Below, one piece after another: positions 14,612 through 22,853 of a DNA stretch of 44,049 bases (position 1 is the stretch's first letter; the number at the start of each line of letters is the position of its first letter). This DNA is from a virus. The translations under genes and the position numbers were made by a program. The stretch lies in the IMG/VR virus record IMGVR_UViG_3300020473_002212, positions 1 through 44,049 of that record; one strand, written 5' to 3'. The notes under the pieces were generated by a model. The model had not been told where the DNA came from. It did not search any database and worked only from the letters and a program-made list of their open reading frames with translations.

Positions 14612-15227
14612 ATTGGTACCCGTCCTCAGCACTTGCTGTCCGGATTACGCCTCACGCTTTGGCGAACACTCACAGGACATCATGCGCTTATACGCAGAGC
14701 AGTTGCTTAAAAACGAAATTGGTCGAAAAGGACTCAATCGAGGCATTGAGCGCTTGAAAGCGGGAAAAGCGCCGAGCCGCTTCACGCCAACGCCTGCTGA
14801 GTTTGTAACGCTATGCAAACCCTCAGCTGAAGAACTTGGTATTCCAGACCTAGACCATTGCATTCACGAAATTACCGAAGCTCGTGGACGCTGGCGCTTT
14901 GATAAATACCCGTTTGCACATGATCTCGTTCGGCACATGAATGAGCGCGTTGGACCCCAAATGTGTCATTCAAGCATTAACCAATTTCGTAAGCTCTGTG
15001 AGCGTGAGTACAACCGTTTGATTGAATTAGCTCGAAACGGCAAACTTCCGAATTTTTCAGAGCGTCTACCGCGCCAAGCGGATGAGCGTAGCTACATCGA
15101 AAAGTCAGGTAAGCAATTGAATATCGATGAAGCGAAAGCCTTCCTTCAGCGCTTTGGAATTAACCCGTTTAAACGACATAACCAATCGGTTCACTCATCC
15201 AGTGAACGGACAACAGGGGGCGCGTGA
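14445..15227 (+). CDS. Lambda-P-like helicase loader
   Basis: A 260-aa protein of the lambda P type, which brings the host DnaB helicase to the origin bound by the O-like protein. Recognisable: ILNSELVPVLSTCCPDYASR, GLNRGIERLKAGKAPSRFTP and TPAEFVTLCKPS (the 'P-s-P-a-x-F-V-x-W/L-C' block), then a helical C-terminus with HMNERVGPQMCHSSINQFRK. AAGGGAG 7-9 nt before the ATG at 14445 supports this start, giving an unusually long overlap (167 nt) with the O-like gene in a different frame. A shorter start at 14592 would leave a 20-nt overlap but has no good SD. Confidence 0.8.
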   Translation: MQPNNNATPVTELAATSVRKIQQQSFCASPKPTQSNSPKADITTRQKNLMAILNSELVPVLSTCCPDYASRFGEHSQDIMRLYAEQLLKNEIGRKGLNRGIERLKAGKAPSRFTPTPAEFVTLCKPSAEELGIPDLDHCIHEITEARGRWRFDKYPFAHDLVRHMNERVGPQMCHSSINQFRKLCEREYNRLIELARNGKLPNFSERLPRQADERSYIEKSGKQLNIDEAKAFLQRFGINPFKRHNQSVHSSSERTTGGA

Positions 15228-15405
15228 CACGTCGCGCTATACGGCCGTGGATGGCAGGTAGCAGCTCACACGCACTACGTGGGCAACTGACGCGGAATGA
15301 CCGTGAGTAACGTGTAACAGCAATGTGGATAGAACGATACCTGGAGAGGCGGCGCCAGGGCTGGAAATGCCGCCACACCTATTAAACAAAACAAGGAGCG
15401 ATACA
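15228..15405. promoter_or_regulatory. csrA leader with GGA motifs and hairpin
   Basis: A 178-bp gap before csrA. Near its 3' end a hairpin is formed by GGCGGC (15348-15353) and GCCGCC (15369-15374), whose 15-nt loop contains GGA (15363-15365). Another GGA lies just before it (15343-15345), and a third is in the AAGGAG Shine-Dalgarno of csrA (15393-15398). CsrA proteins bind ANGGA, especially in loops and over SD sequences, so autoregulation is plausible. I see no promoter that stands out. Confidence 0.35.
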
Positions 15406-15594
15406 GTGTTATTACTAACTAGACGGATTAATGAAACCATCAATATTGGCGACAATATCACCGTGACCGTATTGGGTGTGAAAGAAAACCAAGTTCGGTT
15501 GGGGATTACTGCACCGGATAACGTCAAAGTCTACCGTGAGGAAATCTACCTTCGCATTCAGGAAGAGCAGAGCAACCCCGATGACGCCGCTTAA
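15406..15594 (+). CDS. csrA: Phage-encoded CsrA/RsmA RNA-binding regulator
   Basis: A 62-aa CsrA homologue starting at GTG 15406 (AAGGAG at 7 nt); a longer frame upstream is not needed. [20 protein letters not shown] followed by [20 protein letters not shown] and [14 protein letters not shown] is collinear with bacterial CsrA over its full length. The two RNA-contact regions, the first strand (L4, T5, R6, R7) and R44 in YREEIY, are kept. CsrA dimers bind GGA in mRNA leaders and block or stabilise translation, so the phage copy could retune host metabolism or motility, or phage genes. It sits between the replication genes and rusA, overlapping rusA by 14 nt. Confidence 0.93.
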   Translation: MLLLTRRINETINIGDNITVTVLGVKENQVRLGITAPDNVKVYREEIYLRIQEEQSNPDDAA

Positions 15595-15955
15595 TCTCAA
15601 CCTCTCATTCCCTCCAAGCGTCAATACTTATTGGCGCAATATCGTTTGGCGAGGAAAGCCCCGGACGCTCATTAGCAAGAAGGGGCGCGCCTACCGTGAA
15701 GAGGTCATTTGGCAGTGCCGCGCTCAAAAAGCTTGCATCGGACTCAGTCAACACCTAGCAGTCAACATTACGCTGAACCCTCCGAGCAATCATAGACGGG
15801 ATATCGACAACTACAACAAGGCACTTCTGGATGCGCTCACACACGCCAATGTGATCGTTGATGACAGCCTGATTAAGCGCCTCACCGTCGAATTCGGTCC
15901 AGTCACAAAGACTGGCAACGCCTCAGTAACCATCGAGCCCTATCCAACCAGTTAA
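15581..15955 (+). CDS. rusA: RusA-family Holliday junction resolvase
   Basis: A 124-aa endonuclease that cuts Holliday junctions during phage recombination and packaging. Family features: [20 protein letters not shown] near the N-terminus, and the catalytic acidic cluster in [20 protein letters not shown] plus [11 protein letters not shown] (two aspartates in RDID, two in VDD). ATG at 15581 is chosen over the upstream open frame because RusA proteins begin just before this 'L-x-L-P-x-P-P-S-x-N' block. It overlaps the end of csrA by 14 nt. Works downstream of RecT and the nuclease. Confidence 0.92.
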   Translation: MTPLNLNLSFPPSVNTYWRNIVWRGKPRTLISKKGRAYREEVIWQCRAQKACIGLSQHLAVNITLNPPSNHRRDIDNYNKALLDALTHANVIVDDSLIKRLTVEFGPVTKTGNASVTIEPYPTS

Positions 15956-15968
15956 GGAGAAATATCCC

Positions 15969-16322
15969 GTGACAACGACGAAAACAAACAGCGTGTGGGA
16001 ACAGGACTTAATTGAAATCATCGGAGAAACCGCACTACTTAAGCTCGAATCAAAGTTTGGCGGCGCATACATTCATATTCACGTTGACCCGCGGGATGAC
16101 TTAATCGAAGCAATAGGGCGCCATGCTGCGGATAAGCTAAGCCATGCCTGTGGTGGGCTTGATGTCTATGTGCCAACAGTGCTTTGGCGCATTAGACGTA
16201 ACGAGGCGATTGCAAGGGAACAAAACACGGGTAGAACAATCACTGAGCTCGCTTCAAAGTACCGCCTACACGCAAAGCATATTAAAAAGATTTTACGCGA
16301 GAGGCACGGTTACCATGTTTGA
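15969..16322 (+). CDS. Mor-family late transcription activator
   Basis: A 117-aa protein of the Mu Mor/C family (Mor transcription activator). The dimerisation part is LIEIIGETALLKLESKFGGA and its imperfect second half DLIEAIGRHAADKLSHACGG with the beta-strand segments YIHIHV and DVYVPT; the HTH is GRTITELASKYRLHAKHIKK near the C-terminus. Starts with GTG. In Mu, Mor turns on middle transcription. Here it directly precedes the lysis and head genes and is the best candidate for the late activator. Part of its coding sequence (16217-16234) is identical to a repeat found at the end of a cassette at 32768. Confidence 0.85.
   Translation: MTTTKTNSVWEQDLIEIIGETALLKLESKFGGAYIHIHVDPRDDLIEAIGRHAADKLSHACGGLDVYVPTVLWRIRRNEAIAREQNTGRTITELASKYRLHAKHIKKILRERHGYHV
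16217..16234 (+). repeat. Copy 1 of the GGAAyAAAACACGGGTAG repeat (inside the Mor gene)
   Basis: The 18-bp sequence GGAACAAAACACGGGTAG within the mor coding region is identical to 32768-32785 and differs by one base from 22783-22800. The downstream TCACC shared by the other two copies is absent here. Confidence 0.7.
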
Positions 16323-16998
16323 AACGGATGTGTTGTTGAAAGTAGGCGAGCAATACGGGTGGTTGGCGGCGGTTGCCGTTGCGCTCGTCACTGTGGGTGG
16401 TAAGTTCGTTAATCGCTGGTTAGATAGCCGGTTTCCACCCAAAGAAGCGTGTGAAGCTTCTGAATTACAATACATTCAAGAGGGTAGCTCCCTCGATGAG
16501 CATCGATTATTTCTCGTCTGCAACTACTGGATACGCCTGGGCATTGACCGCATCCCATTTCCGGAAAAGTTTCCCATTCGTAGCGAAATGTATCGCGATA
16601 TGCTCAAAATCCTGATCAGCACCATCACTGAGCATTTGCAAGGCAACCTTAAAGAGCTGTCTAACGCCGACAGCAATGCAGACTGGCAACGCAAGGCCAC
16701 TGACGCACTCAGCCAAGCCGTCTCTGACTACGAGCACAAGTTTCGCGACCAAGGCATTCCCGAGGTGGTTATCGAGCGATTCCGCTCATGGAATGTGCCT
16801 GCCTTGGGCTTCATCACACATACAATTGGCACACTCGAAGAGAGCCAGATAGCCACTGACCACCGATACAAGACCAGTGCGATGCTCTCGACCGTATTAG
16901 GCGCTCTCAAAACCGCGTTCTACGACGCTGAGCGGACCCTAATTGGCTTAAATGGCCAGTTGACTGGGCAGGTCTACCGAGGTCAGGAGGTTGAGTAA
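16315..16998 (+). CDS. Phage membrane-anchored protein at the start of the lysis cassette
   Basis: A 227-aa protein with one N-terminal TM (~15-32, GWLAAVAVALVTVGGKFV) and a large helical soluble domain. The frame is open further upstream but the ATG at 16315 (GAGAGG upstream, 8-nt overlap with mor) is the sensible start. It stands directly before the endolysin and holin genes, where accessory lysis or membrane proteins occur, but is too long for a classic spanin and I recognise no domain. Call is positional. Confidence 0.6.
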   Translation: MFETDVLLKVGEQYGWLAAVAVALVTVGGKFVNRWLDSRFPPKEACEASELQYIQEGSSLDEHRLFLVCNYWIRLGIDRIPFPEKFPIRSEMYRDMLKILISTITEHLQGNLKELSNADSNADWQRKATDALSQAVSDYEHKFRDQGIPEVVIERFRSWNVPALGFITHTIGTLEESQIATDHRYKTSAMLSTVLGALKTAFYDAERTLIGLNGQLTGQVYRGQEVE

Positions 16999-17414
16999 TG
17001 GCGTTTAGTTTAAGCAACCGTAGCCTTTCAAACTTAAAGCAGTGTCACCCTCAGCTTTGCATTGTGGTCACTAGAGCCATTCAAATTAGCCAGGTGGACT
17101 TCATCGTCGGCGCTGGCATTCGCAGTATCGAAGAGCAACGTGAGAACGTGCGAAAGGGCGTATCCAAGACGATGGATAGCAAGCATCTGCCGCAAGAGGA
17201 TGGAATGAGTCATGCCGTTGACCTTTGGCCGTGGATGAATGGCGAAATCCCCTGGGATGAGTTTAGCGCGTTCCGGCGTGTTGCTGATGCGATGCTGCAG
17301 GCGGCTCGTGAACTGGATGTTGATTTGCGGTGGGGTGGCGACTGGGACCGTGACGGCGACTCCAGTGACCACCAATTTCTTGATGGACCACATTTTGAAC
17401 TGGTGAGCGTATGA
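16998..17414 (+). CDS. M15-family endolysin (peptidoglycan endopeptidase)
   Basis: A 138-aa zinc peptidase of the VanY/M15 type that cleaves peptidoglycan stem peptides. Family features: VGAGIRSIEEQRENVRKG (the 'GyRs-x-x-e-Q' block), SKHLPQEDGMSHAVDLWPW with the zinc-binding His and Asp, and DGPHFEL with the second zinc-binding His near the C-terminus. There is no signal peptide, so it needs the adjacent holin for release. It overlaps its neighbours by 1 nt (upstream) and 4 nt (downstream). Confidence 0.9.
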   Translation: MAFSLSNRSLSNLKQCHPQLCIVVTRAIQISQVDFIVGAGIRSIEEQRENVRKGVSKTMDSKHLPQEDGMSHAVDLWPWMNGEIPWDEFSAFRRVADAMLQAARELDVDLRWGGDWDRDGDSSDHQFLDGPHFELVSV

Positions 17415-17896
17415 GCCTTTTAAGCAAAGTAACGAATTTCTTTACCGGTGGGCTTGGCGAAAAGATTGTCGATGGCATTCAAGCCTACTTCCCCCCAGAT
17501 ATGACACCGGAGCAAAAGGCAAAACTCGAAATTGCCATCAAGGAGCAATCACATAAGCGAGAAGTAGAGTTACTCACTTTGGCGGCTGAGCAGGATGAGG
17601 AATTTAATAATCGCATCCGTGACCTCGAGGGCACAGCTAAGGACCTGACCCAGTTCGGTTGGCTCGGGCGCATTGTTGTATTCCTCCGTGGTTGTCAGCG
17701 TCCGGTGTGGGGCGGGCTCGTCATGTATATGGACGTTATGTGGTTCAGCGGTAAGTGGTCTGGGTTAACCGAGCAGCAAGAGTCAGCCCTTTGGGTTATC
17801 AATACGCTTGTGCTCGGCTTCCTGTTTGGTGAACGAGCGGTGAAGAACGTCATGCCGTTTATGACTCAGTTCATGAAGCAACGCGCGCAGAAGTAA
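17411..17896 (+). CDS. GTA-type 3-TM holin
   Basis: A 161-aa protein of the 'GTA_holin_3TM' kind: an N-terminal amphipathic part (KVTNFFTGGLGEKIVDGIQAYF), a charged middle helix (KLEIAIKEQSHKREVELLTLAA), the typical LTQFGWLGRIVVFLRGCQRPVW segment, and hydrophobic stretches around 95-112 and 128-145 (ALWVINTLVLGFLFGERAVK). It would permeabilise the inner membrane and release the M15 endolysin encoded just upstream. No separate antiholin or spanin pair was found. Confidence 0.85.
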   Translation: MSLLSKVTNFFTGGLGEKIVDGIQAYFPPDMTPEQKAKLEIAIKEQSHKREVELLTLAAEQDEEFNNRIRDLEGTAKDLTQFGWLGRIVVFLRGCQRPVWGGLVMYMDVMWFSGKWSGLTEQQESALWVINTLVLGFLFGERAVKNVMPFMTQFMKQRAQK

Positions 17897-17911
17897 AGAG
17901 GTAATCAGTTC

Positions 17912-18427
17912 ATGGCTGCAACGAAGCGTACACCTGACCAGGTAATGCGAGACCAGGCGAAGATTGCCGAGCGTTACCTTAAGGGCTTTAAGATGTTCGA
18001 GATTGCCGAAGAGCTCGAACTGTCGATGAATCAAATCAAGTACGATTTGCGGGAGATACGTAAGCGTTGGCGCCAGAGCTCAGTCCGTGACTTTGATGCG
18101 CATCGTGAAGAGCAATTGGCGCGCTTGGACTTGTTGGAAGCAAGGGCTTGGCATGAGCTTGAACGCTCGAGTGCTGATTACTGGAAACGTACTGTAGGGG
18201 AAACGGCTCAGGGTGATATTGATAAAGAGGAGACAGGTGTCCAGACTGGAGACCCACGCTACATGACTGTCATACTCAACATCATTGAACGGAGGAGCAA
18301 ATTGCTCGGGCTTGATGCGCCAACTAAGCTGGCTCCGACTAACCCAGATGGCGACGAACCATATAAGCAAATCGCACCCGATGAAATCGACGCACGGATC
18401 CATGAGTTACTGGCTAAGTTGGGTTAA
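17912..18427 (+). CDS. terS: Terminase small subunit
   Basis: A 171-aa DNA-recognition subunit. Residues ~18-50 (IAERYLKGFKMFEIAEELEL, SMNQIKYDLREIRKRW) form an HTH, followed by a long helical oligomerisation part with LEARAWHELERSSADYWK and the block YMTVILNIIERRSKLLGLDA, frequent in this kind of small terminase. GAGG precedes the ATG; the stop overlaps the large-subunit start (TAATG). Confidence 0.85.
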   Translation: MAATKRTPDQVMRDQAKIAERYLKGFKMFEIAEELELSMNQIKYDLREIRKRWRQSSVRDFDAHREEQLARLDLLEARAWHELERSSADYWKRTVGETAQGDIDKEETGVQTGDPRYMTVILNIIERRSKLLGLDAPTKLAPTNPDGDEPYKQIAPDEIDARIHELLAKLG

Positions 18428-20013
18428 TGTCGCTGGCTGCAAAGCAGGAGTTATTAGCGCTACTTGAGCGCAAATTAGCATTGAGAGCGCATGACGACCT
18501 CAATGCTTACTGTCGTTATATCGATGTTCCGGGAGCACCGCTTAACGACGATGAGGATTGTGACGAGTTTTATCCTGATAGTGTGACGCCGGCAGAGCAT
18601 CACGAGCTCATTAACAATACGATGATGGACCTCGAGGCAGGGCGTAAGAAGCGGGTCATTGTGATGATGCCGCCAGGCTCTGCCAAGTCGACTTACGGCA
18701 CCGTGGTGTTCCCAACATGGTATATGGGGCGTAACCCTGGCAAGTCGGTCATCAGTACCAGTTACGGCTCGAGCCTCTCGCTTAAGTTCTCGCGTAAGGT
18801 TCGCCAGGTTGTTAAGAGCCCCAAGTTCAGTGAGGTATTTAATACGGAACTGGTACCGGATAACCGGGCGCTTGAGTTTTGGTCGCTGAAGAACCAGTCC
18901 AGTTACATGTGCGGCGGTATTCTCTCAGGCATTACCGGTAACCGAGCTGATGGCCTGGTGATTGATGATCCAGTGAAAGGGCGTGAGCAGGCAGACAGTC
19001 AGACGATACGTGAGAAGACGTGGGAGGCGTACACCTCTGACCTGCGAACACGTTTAAAGCCTAACGGCTGGATATTGCTTATACAAACCCGCTGGCACGA
19101 GGATGATTTAGCCGGTCGAATACTCCCCGACGACTGGGACGGTGAGAGTGGTTATGTAACGGCGAAGGATGGTGAGGAATGGTATGTCGTATGCTTGCAA
19201 GCGCAATGTGAGCGAGAGGACGACCCACTAGGACGCAAGATTGGTGAATGGCTTTGGACTGATTGGTTCTCCCCGGAGCATTGGGCGCAGGAGAAGTTGT
19301 CGCAGGGTAGTCGTAACTGGGAATCACTCTACCAGCAGCGGCCGAAACCGCTTGAGGGGTCCATCATCAAACGCATCTGGCCTAAACGCTACAACACACG
19401 GCCGGCTGAATTTATGCGACTGGTTATGTCACTGGATACTGCGTACAAGCCAGAGCAGCACAATGACCCGAGCGTGTTGAGTATATGGGGTGAAGTAGAG
19501 CAGGGGCATTACTTGCTTCATGTATGGCGTGACCGGGTTGAATACCCCGAACTTAAGCGAATTGTGGCCAACTACTACATGAATTGGCGAGCCGATGCGG
19601 TACTCATTGAGGATAAAGCCTCTGGCCAGTCGCTTATACAGGAATTAAGACAGGGTGTAACGCTCTCACAGTACCCGAACAAGATAGTGATGCCGGTGAT
19701 AGCGATAGAACCAGAGGGCAGCAAGCTGAATCGTGCGATACGTGTGAGCTCGCAGTTTGAAGCAGGTCGTGTTTGGTTGCCAGAACATGAGCCGTGGCTC
19801 ATTGATTATGAGTCCGAGTTATTCGGTTTTCCGCTGGCGACACATGATGACCAGGTGGACAGTACAACGCAGTATTTGGAGTGGGCAAGTAACCGAACGG
19901 TTGATGTCGTATCCGCAAGCACCGGGCGCAGGGATACAAGCAATGCCGGTGATTTAGGTTTAGGTGATATGAGCTCCGGTGGTGGCCGTGGCCGTTTTGG
20001 AGGATTTTTATAA
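18427..20013 (+). CDS. terL: Terminase large subunit
   Basis: A 528-aa packaging motor. ATPase: Walker A PPGSAKST (82-89), Walker B GLVIDD (176-181), coupling motif region VISTSYGSSLSLKFSRKV (108-125). Nuclease: LSLDTAYKPE, VLIEDKASGQSLIQEL and HDDQVDSTTQYL carry the RNase-H-like acidic residues. Full length. It cuts concatemers and fills the prohead through the portal encoded next, to which it is coupled by TAATG. The C-terminal tail is Gly/Ser-rich. Confidence 0.96.
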   Translation: MSLAAKQELLALLERKLALRAHDDLNAYCRYIDVPGAPLNDDEDCDEFYPDSVTPAEHHELINNTMMDLEAGRKKRVIVMMPPGSAKSTYGTVVFPTWYMGRNPGKSVISTSYGSSLSLKFSRKVRQVVKSPKFSEVFNTELVPDNRALEFWSLKNQSSYMCGGILSGITGNRADGLVIDDPVKGREQADSQTIREKTWEAYTSDLRTRLKPNGWILLIQTRWHEDDLAGRILPDDWDGESGYVTAKDGEEWYVVCLQAQCEREDDPLGRKIGEWLWTDWFSPEHWAQEKLSQGSRNWESLYQQRPKPLEGSIIKRIWPKRYNTRPAEFMRLVMSLDTAYKPEQHNDPSVLSIWGEVEQGHYLLHVWRDRVEYPELKRIVANYYMNWRADAVLIEDKASGQSLIQELRQGVTLSQYPNKIVMPVIAIEPEGSKLNRAIRVSSQFEAGRVWLPEHEPWLIDYESELFGFPLATHDDQVDSTTQYLEWASNRTVDVVSASTGRRDTSNAGDLGLGDMSSGGGRGRFGGFL

Positions 20014-21497
20014 TGGCTGATACGAAAAAGCCGAAGTTTACTGAGTTATCGAAAGTTGACCATGGCAAGCAGATGGCCAAGGCGCTCATCGAAATCATGA
20101 TCGATAATCCCGACTCGATATTAAAGAGCAAAGGTAATGGTCAGCTCAATATTTACAAGGATTTACTGCGGGACGATCAGGTTAAAAGCTGTTTTCAGCA
20201 ACGCCGCACAGCTGTAACTCAGTCAGAATATCAGGTTACACCAGCTACAGAGAGTGCCCAGGATAAAGAAGCGGCATTATTCGTTGAGGATATGCTCAGT
20301 CGTATTGGCTTTGACCAACTGACCGATAAGATGCTTTACGCCATTCACTTTGGTTGGAGCGTGGCTGAGCTGATGTTTGCGCAGGAAGAAGGGCGCATTA
20401 CGTTAGACCAGATTAAGGTTCGTGACCGCGGGCGTTTTGCGTTTAGTGCTACCAATGACCTGCTATTGAAGAAAGACAGCAAGACCTTTCCCATGCCCGG
20501 TAACAAGTTTTGGGTGTTTAGCCACGGCGCAGACCACGATGATAATCCTTACGGGGAGGGATTAGCGCACTCACTTTACTGGCCGGTATTCTTCAAACGC
20601 AACGGTATTAAGTTCTGGCTCATATTCCTCGAGAAGTTCGGCATGCCGACTGCCACGGCTAAGCTCCCCAGTTCGCAGATAAAAGACCGTAAACAGCGTG
20701 ACCAGGCACTGGCTGTGCTTGATGCCATTCAGGCTGATAGCGGGGTGGTGATACCGGAAGACATGGTTATCGAGTTGGTGGAAGCTTCTCGCAGTGGCAC
20801 TGCCGACTACGCTCAATTACAAGGAGCCATGGATCGGGCTATTTCTAAAATCATCCTGTCGCAGACCATGACTACTGATGACGGCTCTAGTTTGTCACAG
20901 GCACAAGTCCATAAGGGTGTAAAAGACGACATCGTAAAAGCCGATGCTGACATGATATGCGATAGCTTCAATAAGCAGGTTATAGAGCCTTTAATTGCGC
21001 TTAATTTCGCTAATGCACAACCACCTAAGGTTTGGCGTAAAACGGAGCCAGAAGAAGACCTAGCGCAGATTGCAGAACGAGATAGTAAAATAATGCAGCT
21101 GGGTTATGAGCCAACAGAGGAATACGTTAAAGAAACCTATGGTCCCGGCTGGCGCAAGCGAACGACACCACCGCCAATGCCGTTTGGTAATCAGGTGGAA
21201 CCAATGGGCGCAGAGTTTGCAGAGGTCTCACCGCTTACTCAAAAACGAGTACAGCACCGTCGCGACCAACGGGATATAGTTGATGCTGGTGAATACCTTG
21301 CCAGCAATCCGGAGCAGGCTGTTGGGCCACTTGTGCGCAAAATCATTGAGTTCGCGCAGACAGCAGGTAGCGAAGAAGAGTTTGTTAAGCGACTTGATGA
21401 GTTAGCAGAGCAGGACCCGGATAACCAAGTCGTTGAGCGTGTACGCAATGCGAACATCATGGCGCGTATGCGTGGTTACACCAAGAACGCTGGGTAA
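20013..21497 (+). CDS. Mu gp29-like portal protein (DUF935)
   Basis: A 494-aa portal, the dodecameric DNA channel of the head. Family blocks: LRDDQVKSCFQQRRTAVTQS, MLYAIHFGWSVAELMF, LIFLEKFGMPTATAKLPSS, RAISKIILSQTMTTDDGSS and SLSQAQVHKGVKDDIVKADA. All belong to the DUF935 portals of Mu-like phages. Length is normal. The C-terminal region (~395-494) has a helical extension. It directly follows terL. Confidence 0.93.
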   Translation: MADTKKPKFTELSKVDHGKQMAKALIEIMIDNPDSILKSKGNGQLNIYKDLLRDDQVKSCFQQRRTAVTQSEYQVTPATESAQDKEAALFVEDMLSRIGFDQLTDKMLYAIHFGWSVAELMFAQEEGRITLDQIKVRDRGRFAFSATNDLLLKKDSKTFPMPGNKFWVFSHGADHDDNPYGEGLAHSLYWPVFFKRNGIKFWLIFLEKFGMPTATAKLPSSQIKDRKQRDQALAVLDAIQADSGVVIPEDMVIELVEASRSGTADYAQLQGAMDRAISKIILSQTMTTDDGSSLSQAQVHKGVKDDIVKADADMICDSFNKQVIEPLIALNFANAQPPKVWRKTEPEEDLAQIAERDSKIMQLGYEPTEEYVKETYGPGWRKRTTPPPMPFGNQVEPMGAEFAEVSPLTQKRVQHRRDQRDIVDAGEYLASNPEQAVGPLVRKIIEFAQTAGSEEEFVKRLDELAEQDPDNQVVERVRNANIMARMRGYTKNAG

Positions 21498-21500
21498 GCT

Positions 21501-22217
21501 ATGCAAATTAACGGCATCGTCAATTACTACGAGGCAGCCGCTCAATTCGAGCTGACCGCGGAAGAAGCGTTTGAATTCTTCCTGCAGAAAGGTCTTAGTC
21601 GTTCATTCCGTTGGGATGAAATGGTACGCAACGAGCATGATGTTGCATTTACCGTTGCCAAGCTGATGAACGGTGACCTGCTGGAGTTTGTTAAAAAAGA
21701 GCTGACTAAGGTCATCGATTCAGGCGCAACCTTCAAAGACTTTGCTGACAAGATTGCGCCAGCGCTTCAGCGCGCTGGCTGGTGGGGGAAAAGAGACCTA
21801 CTAGACCCTTATAGCGGTCAGGTTATTGAAGCGCGCTTAGGTAGCGCCAGCCGTCTTGAAACGATATTCCGGACTAACTTACAAAGCGCCTACGCAAAAG
21901 GTCAGTGGGAATCGATTGAAGAGAACATGAATACCATGCCGTACCTGATGTACGATGCGGTAGACGACTCTCGTGTTCGTCCGGAGCATGCCAGGTGGGA
22001 TGGCATTGTTCTGCCGGCTAATCACTCATTCTGGGAAACTCACTACCCGCCCAATGGCTACAATTGCCGCTGTGGCGTCGTTCAGCTAAGCTGGGAGGAC
22101 CTGCAGGATTACGGCTTACAAGTATCACAAACGCCGTCAATCGACTGGCAAGTATATACGGCTGCGGATGGGCGCGAGATAGCTCACCCACAGGGAGTGG
22201 ATCCGACTTTTGTTTAG
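21501..22217 (+). CDS. Mu F-like minor head protein
   Basis: A 238-aa head morphogenesis protein (phage Mu gpF-like / SPP1 gp7 family). The C-terminal half has the signature RLETIFRTNLQSAYAKGQWE, PYLMYDAVDDSRVRPEHARW and HYPPNGYNCRCGVVQLSWED. It is shorter than Mu gpF (about 420 aa) because it lacks a long C-terminal extension. Follows the portal by 3 nt. Confidence 0.9.
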   Translation: MQINGIVNYYEAAAQFELTAEEAFEFFLQKGLSRSFRWDEMVRNEHDVAFTVAKLMNGDLLEFVKKELTKVIDSGATFKDFADKIAPALQRAGWWGKRDLLDPYSGQVIEARLGSASRLETIFRTNLQSAYAKGQWESIEENMNTMPYLMYDAVDDSRVRPEHARWDGIVLPANHSFWETHYPPNGYNCRCGVVQLSWEDLQDYGLQVSQTPSIDWQVYTAADGREIAHPQGVDPTFV

Positions 22218-22224
22218 AGGGACT

Positions 22225-22593
22225 ATGAGCGGCTTTAAAGATAAATCTTCATATTTTTTCCGATTAGGGAATAAAGTTACTGAATGGGCGATAATTGAAA
22301 ACCTAACATCTGAAAAAACAGATTCGCTGAGAGATAAAGCTTTAATTTGGGGAGCTGTTCTGCTCTTAATAAAGGCTACTGGAGCAGAGGCAAATAAACT
22401 GTTTATATTAGAGTTTGATCCTCCTCTCACTACTAGTAGCCTTATTTTAGTAACTTTAGTTCTTACACTTTACTACTCAATTCAGTGGGCAAAAAACATA
22501 TGGGGAGACGTAGCTAGTTTTCAAATTGCTCAATTGTCAGACCCAATAGAGAAGTTAGAGTCGAGCTTGCGGGGGGGTTATGGCATCCCTTGA
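22225..22593 (+). CDS. Two-pass membrane protein in a cassette within the head operon
   Basis: A 122-aa protein starting MSGFKDKSSYFFRLGNKVTE (GAGGGA before the ATG; the frame is open slightly upstream). Two TM segments: ~38-53 (KALIWGAVLLLIKATG) and ~72-90 (SSLILVTLVLTLYYSIQW). It is not a head protein by any feature; it is more AT-rich than the flanking structural genes and separates the F-like gene from the protease. It ends just after a run of seven G (22571-22577) and overlaps the following small gene by 14 nt. Function unknown; membrane morons of this kind often mediate superinfection exclusion. Confidence 0.65.
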   Translation: MSGFKDKSSYFFRLGNKVTEWAIIENLTSEKTDSLRDKALIWGAVLLLIKATGAEANKLFILEFDPPLTTSSLILVTLVLTLYYSIQWAKNIWGDVASFQIAQLSDPIEKLESSLRGGYGIP

Positions 22594-22789
22594 AGGACAA
22601 GGTATACCAAGTACTCGCGCTCCTAGACAACATGCAAAATCTTTAACCGAAGCGATAGATAGTTATAAAAGCGAGCTTAACGCACTGAAGACAAGATCCA
22701 GTGTTAGGAATCTCCTCTTTTGGTGCTTTGACCTTTTACCTGTTCCCGTTTTATTTGTGATTAATTTATATCTTTTAATAGCGGAATAA
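22580..22789 (+). CDS. Small one-pass membrane protein (69 aa), same cassette
   Basis: A 69-aa protein with a polar, helical N-terminal half (HAKSLTEAIDSYKSELNALK) and one C-terminal TM (LLFWCFDLLPVPVLFVINLYLLIA). Its ATG follows a G-rich SD (the G7 run) and overlaps the preceding gene by 14 nt in another frame. Deletion of one G in the G7 run would fuse the two genes into one ~190-aa, three-TM protein. Its stop codon lies inside repeat copy 2. Confidence 0.6.
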   Translation: MASLEGQGIPSTRAPRQHAKSLTEAIDSYKSELNALKTRSSVRNLLFWCFDLLPVPVLFVINLYLLIAE

Positions 22790-22809
22790 AACACGGGTAG
22801 TCACCCAAC
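22783..22809 (+). repeat. Copy 2 of the cassette-boundary repeat
   Basis: GGAATAAAACACGGGTAG then TCACCCAAC: 25 of 27 bases identical to 32768-32794. It overlaps the stop codon of the 69-aa gene. It is followed 18 nt later by a hairpin, 22827-22833 (CACGGCA) with 22846-22852 (TGCCGTG), whose loop holds the AGAGG Shine-Dalgarno (22839-22843) of the protease gene. Confidence 0.75.
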
Positions 22810-22853
22810 CCCCATAGGTTGACAATCACGGCAGTCATAGAGGATTGCCGTGT

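Noticed and set aside
16315-16998. Spanin (Rz-like) protein
   Set aside because: One N-terminal TM fits, but it is too long and lacks the usual coiled-coil periplasmic domain and a nested Rz1 lipoprotein.
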